NCBI RefSeq assembly: GCF_000379765.1
Contig: NZ_KB903443.1
Span: 248,001 to 312,000, forward strand
DNA: 64,000 bases
DNA from: Flexithrix dorotheae DSM 6795
Lineage (GTDB): Bacteria; Bacteroidota; Bacteroidia; Cytophagales; Flammeovirgaceae
Reading direction: 5' to 3'
Made by a program: the position numbers and the translations under genes. Positions 46,591 to 55,046 of the stretch are shown here, in pieces (within the stretch, counting starts at the first letter, position 1; every line of letters starts with the position of its first letter). The notes below the pieces were generated by a model. The model saw only the letters and a list, made by a program, of their open reading frames with translations, searched no databases and was not told the origin of the DNA.

Positions 46591-47676
46591 TTGAAACAGC
46601 TAAAAAACGAAATCGGAAATTTGCTGGATGGAGCCACTGGAAGTGGTGCGGCAATTTCCCTGGAATCGCTTGAACTAAGCAAAATAGTTAAAGACCTTTC
46701 CCAACCTACCATTGAAAGGATTAATTCCTTTGAAGATATCATTAACATTGAAGTAGGAGATACTTCCCTTACCCGGGCCAGAAATGTAGAAAGGGAAACC
46801 GGCCTGCGTCAAATCTTCCTGAAATTTGAGGGTGGAAACCCCACCGGCACACAAAAAGACAGAATTGCTTTTGCGCAGTGCCTTGATGCTTTGCGAAGGG
46901 GCTATGATACAGTCACGCTGGCAACCTGCGGAAACTATGGGGCTTCTATGGCATTAGCGGCTTGGCTTGCTGGTTTAAAATGTGTGGTTTGTATTCCTGA
47001 AGCTTACCATACCGAGCGGATAAAAGATATGGAAAAGTTTGGAGTGACCATTTCCAGAACTCCCGGGGCCTATGAAGATGCCGTGCTGTTTTCCCAAAGA
47101 TTAGCGGAAAAAGAAGAGTTTTACGATGCCAACCCCGGTGGAATAAACACTGCACTTCAATTGCAGGCTTATGGTGAACTGGCTTTTGAAATTTATGATA
47201 TATTGCGTGATGCACCAAAGGTTGTAGCGGCTCCAGTTTCCAATGGGACACTTCTGGCAGGCATCTATCGTGGGTTTGTCAGTTTATATAAAAGAGGAAA
47301 AACTTCCAGAATTCCCAAAATGATAGGTGCATCCTCCACCAATAAAAACCCTATTATTCTTTCTTTCAAAAAAGGTTTGGACCACTGCATTGACCTTTCT
47401 CCTGAATCCATCAAGGAGACTAAAATTAACGAGCCTCTGATCAACTGGCATTCTTATGATGGGGAAGAAGCTTTGCATGCCATTAACCATTCAAAAGGCT
47501 GGGCAACCTGGGCCAGTGATAACAAACTGTCGCACTACAGCAAATTGCTGAAGGAAAAAGAAGGACTAAATGTGCTTCCGGCCTCTACGGCTGGTTTGGT
47601 GGGCTTGTTGGAAATGCATAAAACAATGCCTTTTGAAGGAGATCGGTTTGTGGCGATTCTGACCGGAAGGAAGTAA
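46591..47676 (+). CDS. Threonine-synthase-like PLP-dependent enzyme
   Basis: 361 residues from a TTG start at 46591. Fold-type II PLP enzyme: the PLP lysine is K89 in EGGNPTGTQKDRIAF, the phosphate-binding loop is TCGNYGASMALAAW, and a second glycine loop is AAPVSNGTLLAGIYRGF. The order resembles threonine synthase and its relatives. It lacks the N-terminal domain of full threonine synthase and sits in a non-threonine context. It probably does a beta/gamma elimination or replacement on an amino-acid substrate made or used by the two downstream genes, 53 bp away. The exact reaction is unknown. Confidence 0.82.
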   Translation: MKQLKNEIGNLLDGATGSGAAISLESLELSKIVKDLSQPTIERINSFEDIINIEVGDTSLTRARNVERETGLRQIFLKFEGGNPTGTQKDRIAFAQCLDALRRGYDTVTLATCGNYGASMALAAWLAGLKCVVCIPEAYHTERIKDMEKFGVTISRTPGAYEDAVLFSQRLAEKEEFYDANPGGINTALQLQAYGELAFEIYDILRDAPKVVAAPVSNGTLLAGIYRGFVSLYKRGKTSRIPKMIGASSTNKNPIILSFKKGLDHCIDLSPESIKETKINEPLINWHSYDGEEALHAINHSKGWATWASDNKLSHYSKLLKEKEGLNVLPASTAGLVGLLEMHKTMPFEGDRFVAILTGRK

Positions 47677-47729
47677 TCCTTTCAACAAAAAAAAAGTCTT
47701 TCATTCAACAAAAAATTTAAAAAAATAAA

Positions 47730-48806
47730 ATGGATAGAATAATTGATGGAAATGCCATTGTTTATTGCCAGGGTGCTTTCAATACACCTAATGGAAAAAC
47801 TGCTCATGGTCTGGTGAGATTTACGGAAAGATATAATGTAGTGGCTGTGGTAGATTCTAATTATGCGGGAAAAGATGCAGGAGAAGTGTTAGATGGCAAA
47901 AAAGCGGATATTCCCATATTTGGTCATTTAAAGAAGGCGGTAGATTTCGCCAGAAAAAAAGGCAATCCGGCAAAATATCTGGTCATTGGCATTGCTCCTG
48001 ATGGCGGAAAGTTATCAAAACCTGCCCGGGAAGATGTACTTCAGGCCTTAACTTTTGGGCTAAATGTAGATTGTGGCCTGCACGATTTTCTTACCGAAGA
48101 CAAAGAAATCAGGAAAACAGCAGAGAAATATAAATGTACTGTAAGAGATATCAGAAAGCCTCCAAAGCGATCTGACCTACATTTCTTTTCAGGAGAAATT
48201 GAAAAAGTGGACTGCCTGAAACTTGCTACGCTGGGCACAGATTCAGCTGTGGGAAAAAGAACTACAGCCTGGCTGGTAGTCCATGGCTTAAGAAAAGCAG
48301 GCTTTAAGGCAGAACTTATTGGTACTGGGCAAACGGCCTGGATGCAGGGCGCAAAATATTCCCTTGTACTGGATTCACTGATTAATGATTTTGTATCGGG
48401 AGAAATTGAGCATGCAGTAGTTGAAGCCTGGAAAAATGAAAAACCTGATGTGATCGTAATCGAAGGTCAGGGCAGTTTAATGAATCCTGCCTATCCGGGT
48501 GGGTTTGAAATTTTAGCAGCAGGCCGACCTGACTATGTCTTGTTACAACATGCCCCGGCCAGATTGGAATACGATGGTTTTCCCGGTTATCCCTTGCACC
48601 CACTACCTCACCAAATTCAGGCAATTGAAGTGATTTCAGGTAAAAAGGTGATGGCAGTAACCGTAAACCATGAAGAAATGAAAGCAGAAGAAGTGCCTGC
48701 AGCCTGTGAAAAAATCACACGGGAAACGGGATTACCAGCCACAGATGTCCTACTGGATGGCCCAGAAAAATTATTAGAAAGCATTATCCCATTAATCAAA
48801 AAATGA
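47730..48806 (+). CDS. DUF1611 (DgcN-like) P-loop protein
   Basis: 358 residues, the family's usual length. The N-terminal Rossmann-like part (about 1-130) has VVAVVDSNYAGKDAGEVLDGK and LVIGIAPDGGKLS. The C-terminal part carries a P-loop, LGTDSAVGKRTTA (169-180), and VIVIEGQGSLMNPAYPGG. One DUF1611 member, DgcN, N-acetylates D-glutamate in a marine catabolic pathway. Others sit beside enolase-superfamily epimerases. By analogy this protein may modify an acidic amino acid. Its stop overlaps the next start as ATGA, so translation is coupled to the PP-loop/creatininase fusion. Confidence 0.85.
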   Translation: MDRIIDGNAIVYCQGAFNTPNGKTAHGLVRFTERYNVVAVVDSNYAGKDAGEVLDGKKADIPIFGHLKKAVDFARKKGNPAKYLVIGIAPDGGKLSKPAREDVLQALTFGLNVDCGLHDFLTEDKEIRKTAEKYKCTVRDIRKPPKRSDLHFFSGEIEKVDCLKLATLGTDSAVGKRTTAWLVVHGLRKAGFKAELIGTGQTAWMQGAKYSLVLDSLINDFVSGEIEHAVVEAWKNEKPDVIVIEGQGSLMNPAYPGGFEILAAGRPDYVLLQHAPARLEYDGFPGYPLHPLPHQIQAIEVISGKKVMAVTVNHEEMKAEEVPAACEKITRETGLPATDVLLDGPEKLLESIIPLIKK

Positions 48807-51148
48807 CCGAATCTAAAAAAGTAGATAAAAATTCTTTAGTCGTATTTAAACACCTGAAAGTTGGCCCCCTTTTAATAGAAAAAAAGCGTGTGAAAGCACC
48901 TTATGAAGTGCTAAAAAAGGATGGAAGCATTGAAACCAACGAATTAATTTATGCTTACGAAGAGGATGTTTTTGATCCCAAAAAATCGGAAAGTGTAAAC
49001 CTGGCTTCTGTGATAGCTGCCCAGGTGGCAATTAACTATGGTTTATTTTGTGAAGAAATCATTTTCGATGGGATTTATGATGATTCTGACAAACGGTTCA
49101 TTTCCGATATGATGGAAAACACCAGTCGGGAGATTTTTGTGAATAAAATTTTAATGCCGAATGAATTCCTGAAGGATGATTTTAGGAATATACAACCGGA
49201 AAAAAAGAACAGGTATACTGCGGCTAATCTGCTTTTTTTAGACTCCGACTACAAACACCTGAATCTGGACTGGAGTTTTCGGGAAAAAGATGAAAATGGA
49301 TTCGCCATCCTGAGTAGTGGAGGAAAGGACAGCCTGCTTTCCTATGGTTTAATGAAAGAAATGGGTAAAAACGTCCATCCTGTTTTTGTGAATGAATCCG
49401 GCCGGCATTGGTTCACCGCTATTAATGCCTATCGGCACATGAAGGAAACTGAGTCCAATACCAGCAGGGTTTGGTGCAACAGTGACAGGATTTTCAACTG
49501 GATGCTACGCCAAATGCCTTTTATTAAGGAAGATTTTAATAAAATGAGGGCGGATATGTATCCTATCCGGCTGTGGACAGTTGCAGTATTTTTATTTGGG
49601 GTATTGCCCGTTTCCAAAAAAAGAGGCGTAAGAAATATTTTGATCGGGGATGAATACGATACCACTGTAAAATCAAATTATCAGGGTATTACTCATTACA
49701 ATTCATTGTACGATCAGAGTAAGTATTTTGACAATGCCCTTACCCGGTATTTCATGAAAAAGGGCTGGAATATGTATCAGTATTCCATTCTGAGAAGTTT
49801 ATCAGAATTATTAATTCTAAAAATTCTGGTAAAAAGGTATCCGGAGCTGCAAAAGCATCAGACTTCCTGCCATGCCACCCATGAAAAGGATGGAAAAATT
49901 TATCCCTGTGGAAATTGCGAAAAATGCCGAAGAATTGTGGGTATGCTCAAGTCTCTTGATGAGGATCCACAAAGGTGTGGATATACCCCGGAGCAAATTG
50001 AAAAATGCCTGAAAAGTCTGGAGCACAACAAGGTAAAACAAATTGGTCCTGATGCTGCCCAACTGTATCATTTGCTTTTAGAAAAAGGACTAATTGCCCA
50101 AAACGAACACACCAAAAAACTGGCTAAACAACATGAAGAAATTTTAAATCTGAGATTCGATAATGAAAGGTCATTAATTTCAGATTTACCTTCTGGTATC
50201 CGAGAAGAAATGTTTAAAATTTACCTGGAATATGCGGATGGATCGGTGGTTTTGCAAAACAGGAAATGGAACAAAATTGACCTTTTAAATAGTCCAATAA
50301 TTAAACAACCTTATCCATTTGAATTGAAATTGGAACCAAATACCAACAATGGTCAGGCCAAAAAAGACAATGGCCACCTATGGGAAAAACTCACCTGGGA
50401 AGAACTGGATGAAAAGCTTAAAGTATCTGATACAGCCATTTTACCCTGTGGTGCTATAGAACAGCACGGTCCACACTTGCCTGTGGATATCGATTACTAT
50501 GATGCAAATTACCTGGCCAGGAAAGTAGCAGAAGCCTGCAGTGAACCAAAACCTCTGGTAATTCCTCCAATCCCCTTTGGCGTCTCCTATCATCATGAAG
50601 ACTTTAAAGGTACGATTAGTGTGAGTAATGATGCGCTTTCAAAATTTGTATATGATATTGGGATGAGCCTTGCCCAAAACGGTATTAAAAAACTGATCAT
50701 TATCAATGGACATGGGGACAATGCCCCTACCCTGAATTATGCTGCACAAATGATCAACCGGGATGCCCATATCTTTGTATGTGTAGATACCGGGGAAACA
50801 AGTGATGAGGATTTGTATCATTTAATTGATACACCTAATGATATTCATGCCGGGGAAATAGAAACCAGTACCACATTGGCTTTGCGACCGGAAATGGTGA
50901 AAATGGACAAAGCCGTAAACGAAACCCTGAAATTTGGCAGCACATACCTTGATTTTACGTCCGAAAGAAGTGTTTCCTGGTATGTAAGAACCAAGAAAAT
51001 TTCCGAATCGGGCATTATGGGGGATCCTACCAAAGCCACTGCTGAAAAAGGCAAAAAGATGTGGGACATTATGATTGCCCATTTGGTGAAATTTGTGGAG
51101 GAAATCAAAAGCAGCAAACTGGAAGATCTTTATCAGAAAAGGTATTGA
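48803..51148 (+). CDS. PP-loop ATP-pyrophosphatase / creatininase-family amidohydrolase fusion
   Basis: 781 residues. Part 1 (about 1-165) is an unrecognised N-terminal domain. Part 2 (about 166-400) is a PP-loop ATPase with FAILSSGGKDSLLSYGLM (SGGKDS 172-177), IGDEYDTT, and a QueC-like cysteine set C356, C369, C372, C375 that probably binds zinc. Part 3 (about 525-781) is a creatininase-type metalloamidohydrolase with ILPCGAIEQHGPHLPVDID (E553, H555, D562), LIIINGHGDN (H636) and HAGEIETSTT (E685). PP-loop enzymes adenylate a carboxyl or amide; creatininase-fold enzymes open or form amide bonds in small molecules. Joining both in one chain suggests sequential steps on one metabolite. Confidence 0.85.
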   Translation: MTESKKVDKNSLVVFKHLKVGPLLIEKKRVKAPYEVLKKDGSIETNELIYAYEEDVFDPKKSESVNLASVIAAQVAINYGLFCEEIIFDGIYDDSDKRFISDMMENTSREIFVNKILMPNEFLKDDFRNIQPEKKNRYTAANLLFLDSDYKHLNLDWSFREKDENGFAILSSGGKDSLLSYGLMKEMGKNVHPVFVNESGRHWFTAINAYRHMKETESNTSRVWCNSDRIFNWMLRQMPFIKEDFNKMRADMYPIRLWTVAVFLFGVLPVSKKRGVRNILIGDEYDTTVKSNYQGITHYNSLYDQSKYFDNALTRYFMKKGWNMYQYSILRSLSELLILKILVKRYPELQKHQTSCHATHEKDGKIYPCGNCEKCRRIVGMLKSLDEDPQRCGYTPEQIEKCLKSLEHNKVKQIGPDAAQLYHLLLEKGLIAQNEHTKKLAKQHEEILNLRFDNERSLISDLPSGIREEMFKIYLEYADGSVVLQNRKWNKIDLLNSPIIKQPYPFELKLEPNTNNGQAKKDNGHLWEKLTWEELDEKLKVSDTAILPCGAIEQHGPHLPVDIDYYDANYLARKVAEACSEPKPLVIPPIPFGVSYHHEDFKGTISVSNDALSKFVYDIGMSLAQNGIKKLIIINGHGDNAPTLNYAAQMINRDAHIFVCVDTGETSDEDLYHLIDTPNDIHAGEIETSTTLALRPEMVKMDKAVNETLKFGSTYLDFTSERSVSWYVRTKKISESGIMGDPTKATAEKGKKMWDIMIAHLVKFVEEIKSSKLEDLYQKRY

Positions 51149-51300
51149 AAACCGGACGGAAAGTTCAGGCTAACGGGAAGCTTTAGAGTACAAAGGATGG
51201 AAAAAGCTTCAGTATTCGCTTTTGCTTATAATTAAGCCAGAAAAAAATTTGAATGTAATTAATTCTGGTGAAAATGGACTAACTGCATAAATATTTGTAA

Positions 51301-51388
51301 TTTGAATGAGGAGATATTTCGTTCAGGAATTCTCCTCATTCAAAAAATGTTTTCACAGAACAGTCCATAATTTTTATAGTCTGTTCTG
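51301..51388. terminator. Two hairpins after the fusion-protein gene
   Basis: A perfect 14-bp stem, tttgaatgaggaga (51301-51314) with tctcctcattcaaa (51331-51344), and a second 8-bp stem cagaacag (51356-51363) with ctgttctg (51381-51388). The first is probably where the three-gene operon ends, although it lacks a clean T-run. The second lies 28 bp before the next gene. Confidence 0.45.
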
Positions 51389-51416
51389 ATTTCCTCTAAC
51401 CCTAACCAATATCGCC

Positions 51417-52106
51417 ATGCAAGACAATCCTTTTGTAAGATACCGAAGATTTAACACTCAGGAAGAAGTATTGGATATTATTGATTTATTACAAAAAGAA
51501 AACATCCCATTTGAAGTTTCTGATGAATCCCCAGTATTTGACCTGACCTTTTCCCCCAACAATGAATTGGTAAAAGAATATCATCTGAAGCTAAAGGGAG
51601 AAGATTTTAGCAAGGTAGATAAATTATTAAATGAAGAAGCCAAGGAAGATATACATAATGTAAAACCAGATTATTATCTTTTCGAATTTACTGAACCTGA
51701 GTTGGTGGAAATTCTGATGAAACCTGACGAATGGAGTCCTTTCGATTTTCAACTTGCACGTGATATTCTCGAACATAAAGGCCGTACTTTTACAGATGAG
51801 GAGCTTAATCTGCTCAGGAAACAAAGGATAAAAAAACTGGCTCAACCTGAAAAAAATATTACTCCATGGATTGTTGCAGGGTATATTTTCGCCCTTCTTG
51901 GTGGAGCACTTGGTGTGTTTATTGGCTGGTATGTGGTCTCATTCAAAAAAGTGCTTCCCAATGGAAAGAAAGTAAATGCCTTTAGCGAAAAAGACAGAAC
52001 TCATGGAAAAATCATCCTTTTCACCGGACTGATATTTTTCTTTGTGAGTATCTGGTTCAACTTTTACGATACCATTTTTATGTGGTGGAATCAGACGGAA
52101 TGGTAA
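51417..52106 (+). CDS. Membrane protein of unknown function with a DUF2007-like start (229 aa)
   Basis: 229 residues. Residues 1 to about 75 (YRRFNTQEEVLDIIDLLQKENIPFEVSDES) resemble the small signal-transducing PII-like/DUF2007 fold. A helical segment (about 80-140, LARDILEHKGRTFTDEELNLLRKQR) follows. Two membrane helices lie near the end (about 145-170 and 200-221). No catalytic motif is seen. It is convergent with the serine hydrolase gene, and a hairpin-rich element lies between them. Confidence 0.75.
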   Translation: MQDNPFVRYRRFNTQEEVLDIIDLLQKENIPFEVSDESPVFDLTFSPNNELVKEYHLKLKGEDFSKVDKLLNEEAKEDIHNVKPDYYLFEFTEPELVEILMKPDEWSPFDFQLARDILEHKGRTFTDEELNLLRKQRIKKLAQPEKNITPWIVAGYIFALLGGALGVFIGWYVVSFKKVLPNGKKVNAFSEKDRTHGKIILFTGLIFFFVSIWFNFYDTIFMWWNQTEW

Positions 52107-52121
52107 AGCTTTAATACATCA

Positions 52122-52361
52122 TTTTTCCTGAGCAAGGTTTCGTCTGGATAGCAATTCCTAATGTGATAAAAAAAGGATGTCCTGGCAGGGACTACATTTT
52201 CGCGCTACTGGTTGGACGCAGCATTTAATCCAGTCTTAGCGGGGTCTGTTGCAAACGACCCCGCGTGCCAGAACCCAGATAATGTACCATAACGCAGGGT
52301 TCTCTCACGAGAAACCCTGCTAGGACAGAAGGATTCCAGCTAAAACCTTGCTCAGGATTTT
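52122..52361. repeat. Hairpin-rich inverted-repeat element between convergent genes
   Basis: Perfect 14-bp outer arms, cctgagcaaggttt (52127-52140) and aaaccttgctcagg (52343-52356), flanked by T/A tracts. Inside are at least three hairpins: gtcc/ggac (52179-52192), gcggggtc/gaccccgc (52239-52264) and gcagggtt/aaccctgc (52294-52320). The interior is visibly richer in GC than its surroundings. The right arm overlaps the last codons of the serine hydrolase gene. There is no reading frame inside. It could be a MITE, a structured RNA or an elaborate bidirectional terminator. Confidence 0.6.
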
Positions 52362-53998
52362 TTCACAAACTCAATATCTTTTACCGTGCCTTCAGAAGCC
52401 ACCAACAGCTTAATGATTTCATTATTTTGATTCCGAACAAATTCATAATTTGTCCTGTATCCATTTCCAAATTCATCTTTAGGACCAGGTACTAATGGAA
52501 TTCCTTCATTTTTTGGATAGGAAAGCTGTAACTGATTGTCTTCTAAAGAAACCTGATAAGTCACTTCCAGCTCTGCTGAATAAAAACTTCCGCAAAATTC
52601 CTTCAGATTAATCTGACCTGGGTCAACCAGTGTTATCCTTTCAAAATAAAATGGAGTAGCCCCAAAATAGACTACTAAATCACAGGACTGATCTTCCGGA
52701 TTGAATATGTATTTCACACTTTCTGCATCCAGCCTGTGAAGGGTATTTTTATTTTTAGAAACCAGTGAAATATAGCTTCTGCCCAAACTACTTTTGGATT
52801 TTAAGGTATCCCCCTGAAGGGAAATATTCATTTTCAGGCTACTATTAATTTCCTGATAATCCCCTTCAAATTTGGCCAATTCCTTTAAGGAGTGTATATA
52901 TGGTTTTTCTACCTTTTGTGATGCTGCAAAATTCTCCAGAAATAAGTCCAGCACCTGGTAGGATAATGAACCAGGATCAATGGATTGCGAATTAGTTAGT
53001 ATCACAATTGAAAGTTCCAACTCTGGAACAGACATCAATTGAGATCTGTATCCGGCCGTATAACCTCCATGATGAACGGTTTCCACGTTTTTGTATTCAT
53101 CCACCATTACTCCCCGGGAATAACTGGACAATTCCCCGGATAGCAACTGATCCTGATGAAGAAGAAATTCCATTAAGTCTTTAGTATCGGGAGTAGGATT
53201 AATGAAATAGCTGCTCCAAATCAATAAATCATCCACACTCGACCAAAGACTTCCTGCGCCAAAACAAGTTTCAATTCTATTAATTTGGATAAAGCCAGCC
53301 TCTCCCTCTTTTTTATAACCAGTGGCTCTGTTTTTTACAATGGCTGTATTTGTTATTCGGAAATGAGTATTTTTCATACCCAGAGGTTTGAAAAGATGAC
53401 TTTTTGCATATTCACCAAAGCTTTGATTTGTGATCCTTTCGATGATAATCGTCAAAAGATTATAAGGAGTATTCCCATACAAAACTTTTTCTCCCGGGAT
53501 ATTATTAAGTCCTTTTTGCCTGCAGGTCAATTCAAAAACAGATTGATTACTAAATTTTTGTTGAGTATAATCCACCCCGGCCAGTTCCAGAATGGAGGCA
53601 TAATTTCTTAACCCACTGGTGTGATTGAGCATATGCCTTATTTTTATGGTATCTCCGTAAAAAGGCAGTTCCGGAAGGTATTTTCTCACATCGTCATCAA
53701 GGGAAATTTTGCCACTGTCCAATAAAGTCCAGATGCAGGCAGCCGTAAATTGTTTGGCAATAGAACCCACATCGAGCAGGCTTGAAGTGGCATTTTTTAT
53801 TCCATAATCCAGATTGGCAGCGCCATACCCTTTTTTAAATATTAAATCGGAACCCTTAATTACGCCAACACTTAATCCGGGCTGATCGATTTGATCAAAA
53901 GATTGGAATATTGTTTCTATTTTCCCGGAAGTAGAAGTCTGGGCAAAGAGCGCTTTTTGAGTAAAAAACAAGCAAATAAGCAAGCTGAAGATTTTCAT
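52352..53998 (-). CDS. Secreted serine hydrolase of the beta-lactamase/class C family
   Basis: 548 residues with a signal peptide (about 1-20, KALFAQ). Motifs of the class C/penicillin-binding fold: SxxK in DVGSIAKQFTA (S79, K82), YGN in VLYGNTPYN (about 173-175), and HHGGYTAG (about 310), replacing KTG. A C-terminal domain of about 180 residues (from KPYIHSLKELAKFEGDYQEI) resembles the lipocalin-like DUF3471 tail common in these proteins. It is likely a peptidase or esterase rather than a true beta-lactamase. The 3' end overlaps an inverted-repeat arm. Confidence 0.88.
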   Translation of the reverse strand: MKIFSLLICLFFTQKALFAQTSTSGKIETIFQSFDQIDQPGLSVGVIKGSDLIFKKGYGAANLDYGIKNATSSLLDVGSIAKQFTAACIWTLLDSGKISLDDDVRKYLPELPFYGDTIKIRHMLNHTSGLRNYASILELAGVDYTQQKFSNQSVFELTCRQKGLNNIPGEKVLYGNTPYNLLTIIIERITNQSFGEYAKSHLFKPLGMKNTHFRITNTAIVKNRATGYKKEGEAGFIQINRIETCFGAGSLWSSVDDLLIWSSYFINPTPDTKDLMEFLLHQDQLLSGELSSYSRGVMVDEYKNVETVHHGGYTAGYRSQLMSVPELELSIVILTNSQSIDPGSLSYQVLDLFLENFAASQKVEKPYIHSLKELAKFEGDYQEINSSLKMNISLQGDTLKSKSSLGRSYISLVSKNKNTLHRLDAESVKYIFNPEDQSCDLVVYFGATPFYFERITLVDPGQINLKEFCGSFYSAELEVTYQVSLEDNQLQLSYPKNEGIPLVPGPKDEFGNGYRTNYEFVRNQNNEIIKLLVASEGTVKDIEFVKKS

Positions 53999-54102
53999 GT
54001 GTTATTGTAGAAAGTTTTTTGTGAAGGGAAAATTAAAATGACGATCAGAAATTGATTATTTATCTGAGTGCTTTTGGTGATTGGGGATAATTCCAGAATG
54101 GA

Positions 54103-54702
54103 TTAGCTTTCCTTTTGGTAAAGGCTATAGAAAAAATAAGGTACGGCAACTAATGCGCCTCCTATAAATCCTACAATTAAAAAATAGGCTCCACCGGGTA
54201 GGTGCTGAAGTTTAAAGAAAGCTCCAATTATAAGAGAGGAAGAAAATAAAGCAGCTAAAGCAAAAGCCAGCTTTTTCTTAATGTTCATTTTTTGCCTTTT
54301 ATAATTATATACCAAAGAAATGAGGTAGAATCCTATAAAAAATGGCCAGAAAATATTGCCTAATTCGCTGGCACCAGGCCAGTGCATAACATGAAACAGG
54401 AAATTTATCAAAAATATGGAAGCAGATAATGCACCTAAGATATACATAGCTTTTCTCATGATAAATAATTTATAGTTGACAAGATGAATGGTTTCATTTT
54501 CAATCTCTTTAATATTACTGGTAGAAACTGTTTTGGAAAATTCCATGAAAGCTTCGGGAAAACTCATTCCCTCATCCATTAATTCCTCAATTTCGCAACA
54601 AACATGGTCCAGCATTTCACCTTTTAAAGGATCGTACTTTATTTCCTTTTTAATGAGGTGCTGGTTCAGGTATTCAATGTTTTCCAGCGTCAGATTCCCC
54701 AT
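54103..54702 (-). CDS. HAAS-like domain membrane protein, partner of PadR
   Basis: 199 residues. The N-terminal soluble helical part (about 1-75, EYLNQHLIKKEIKYDPLKGEMLDHVCCEIEELMDEGMSFPEAF) looks like the HAAS/DUF1700 signalling domain often paired with PadR regulators. Four membrane helices follow (about 85-106, 115-134, 145-166 and 170-193). Its start overlaps the end of the PadR gene by 13 bp, so the two are co-translated. It probably transmits an envelope signal to the regulator or is repressed by it. Confidence 0.8.
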   Translation of the reverse strand: MGNLTLENIEYLNQHLIKKEIKYDPLKGEMLDHVCCEIEELMDEGMSFPEAFMEFSKTVSTSNIKEIENETIHLVNYKLFIMRKAMYILGALSASIFLINFLFHVMHWPGASELGNIFWPFFIGFYLISLVYNYKRQKMNIKKKLAFALAALFSSSLIIGAFFKLQHLPGGAYFLIVGFIGGALVAVPYFFYSLYQKES

Positions 54703-55046
54703 AAATTCAGATTCGTTTTGGTAGATGGATTTAAAATAAGCTTCATGGCTTCCACAAAATTGTTGAACTCTTTCAGTTTCTCTTTCACGGTTTCATTTCC
54801 TTTCTGAGTAAGCTGGTAATACTTTCTGGCCCGGTTTTCCACCAAAACAGTTTCCGTAACCAGTTCCCCTTCTGCCTCCAGTTTATGGAGAATCGGATAA
54901 AGTGCCCCGAATTTGATTTCCAATTGACCATTCGACAATTCCTTTACCTTTTGGGTAATTTCATAGCCGTACATTTTTCCATTTTCCGAGAGCAACTTCA
55001 ACACAATGGTCTTCATAGTTCCCCTCAATAAATCTTTAGATGGCAT
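54690..55046 (-). CDS. PadR-family transcription regulator
   Basis: 118 residues. The winged-helix motif is seen in TIVLKLLSENGKMYGYEITQKVKELSNGQLEIKFGALYPILHKLEAEGELVTE, followed by YYQLTQKGNETVKEKLKE. This is the standard PadR layout. It is the first gene of a two-gene operon with the HAAS-like protein. Two 14-bp direct repeats upstream may be its own operator. Confidence 0.92.
   Translation of the reverse strand: MPSKDLLRGTMKTIVLKLLSENGKMYGYEITQKVKELSNGQLEIKFGALYPILHKLEAEGELVTETVLVENRARKYYQLTQKGNETVKEKLKEFNNFVEAMKLILNPSTKTNLNLWGI

Noticed and set aside
46591-47676. Housekeeping threonine synthase (thrC)
   Set aside because: The N-terminal domain of full-length threonine synthase is missing and no thrA or thrB homologue is near; the context is a different pathway. 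The name was therefore not given.
48803-51148. QueC (7-cyano-7-deazaguanine synthase) as the identity of the fusion protein
   Set aside because: The PP-loop and cysteine set resemble QueC, but the protein is several times longer, has an extra N-terminal domain and a creatininase domain, and no queuosine genes are near.
52352-53998. Beta-lactamase resistance gene
   Set aside because: The fold is shared, but the long C-terminal domain and HHGG in place of KTG are typical of general serine hydrolases; resistance cannot be claimed.
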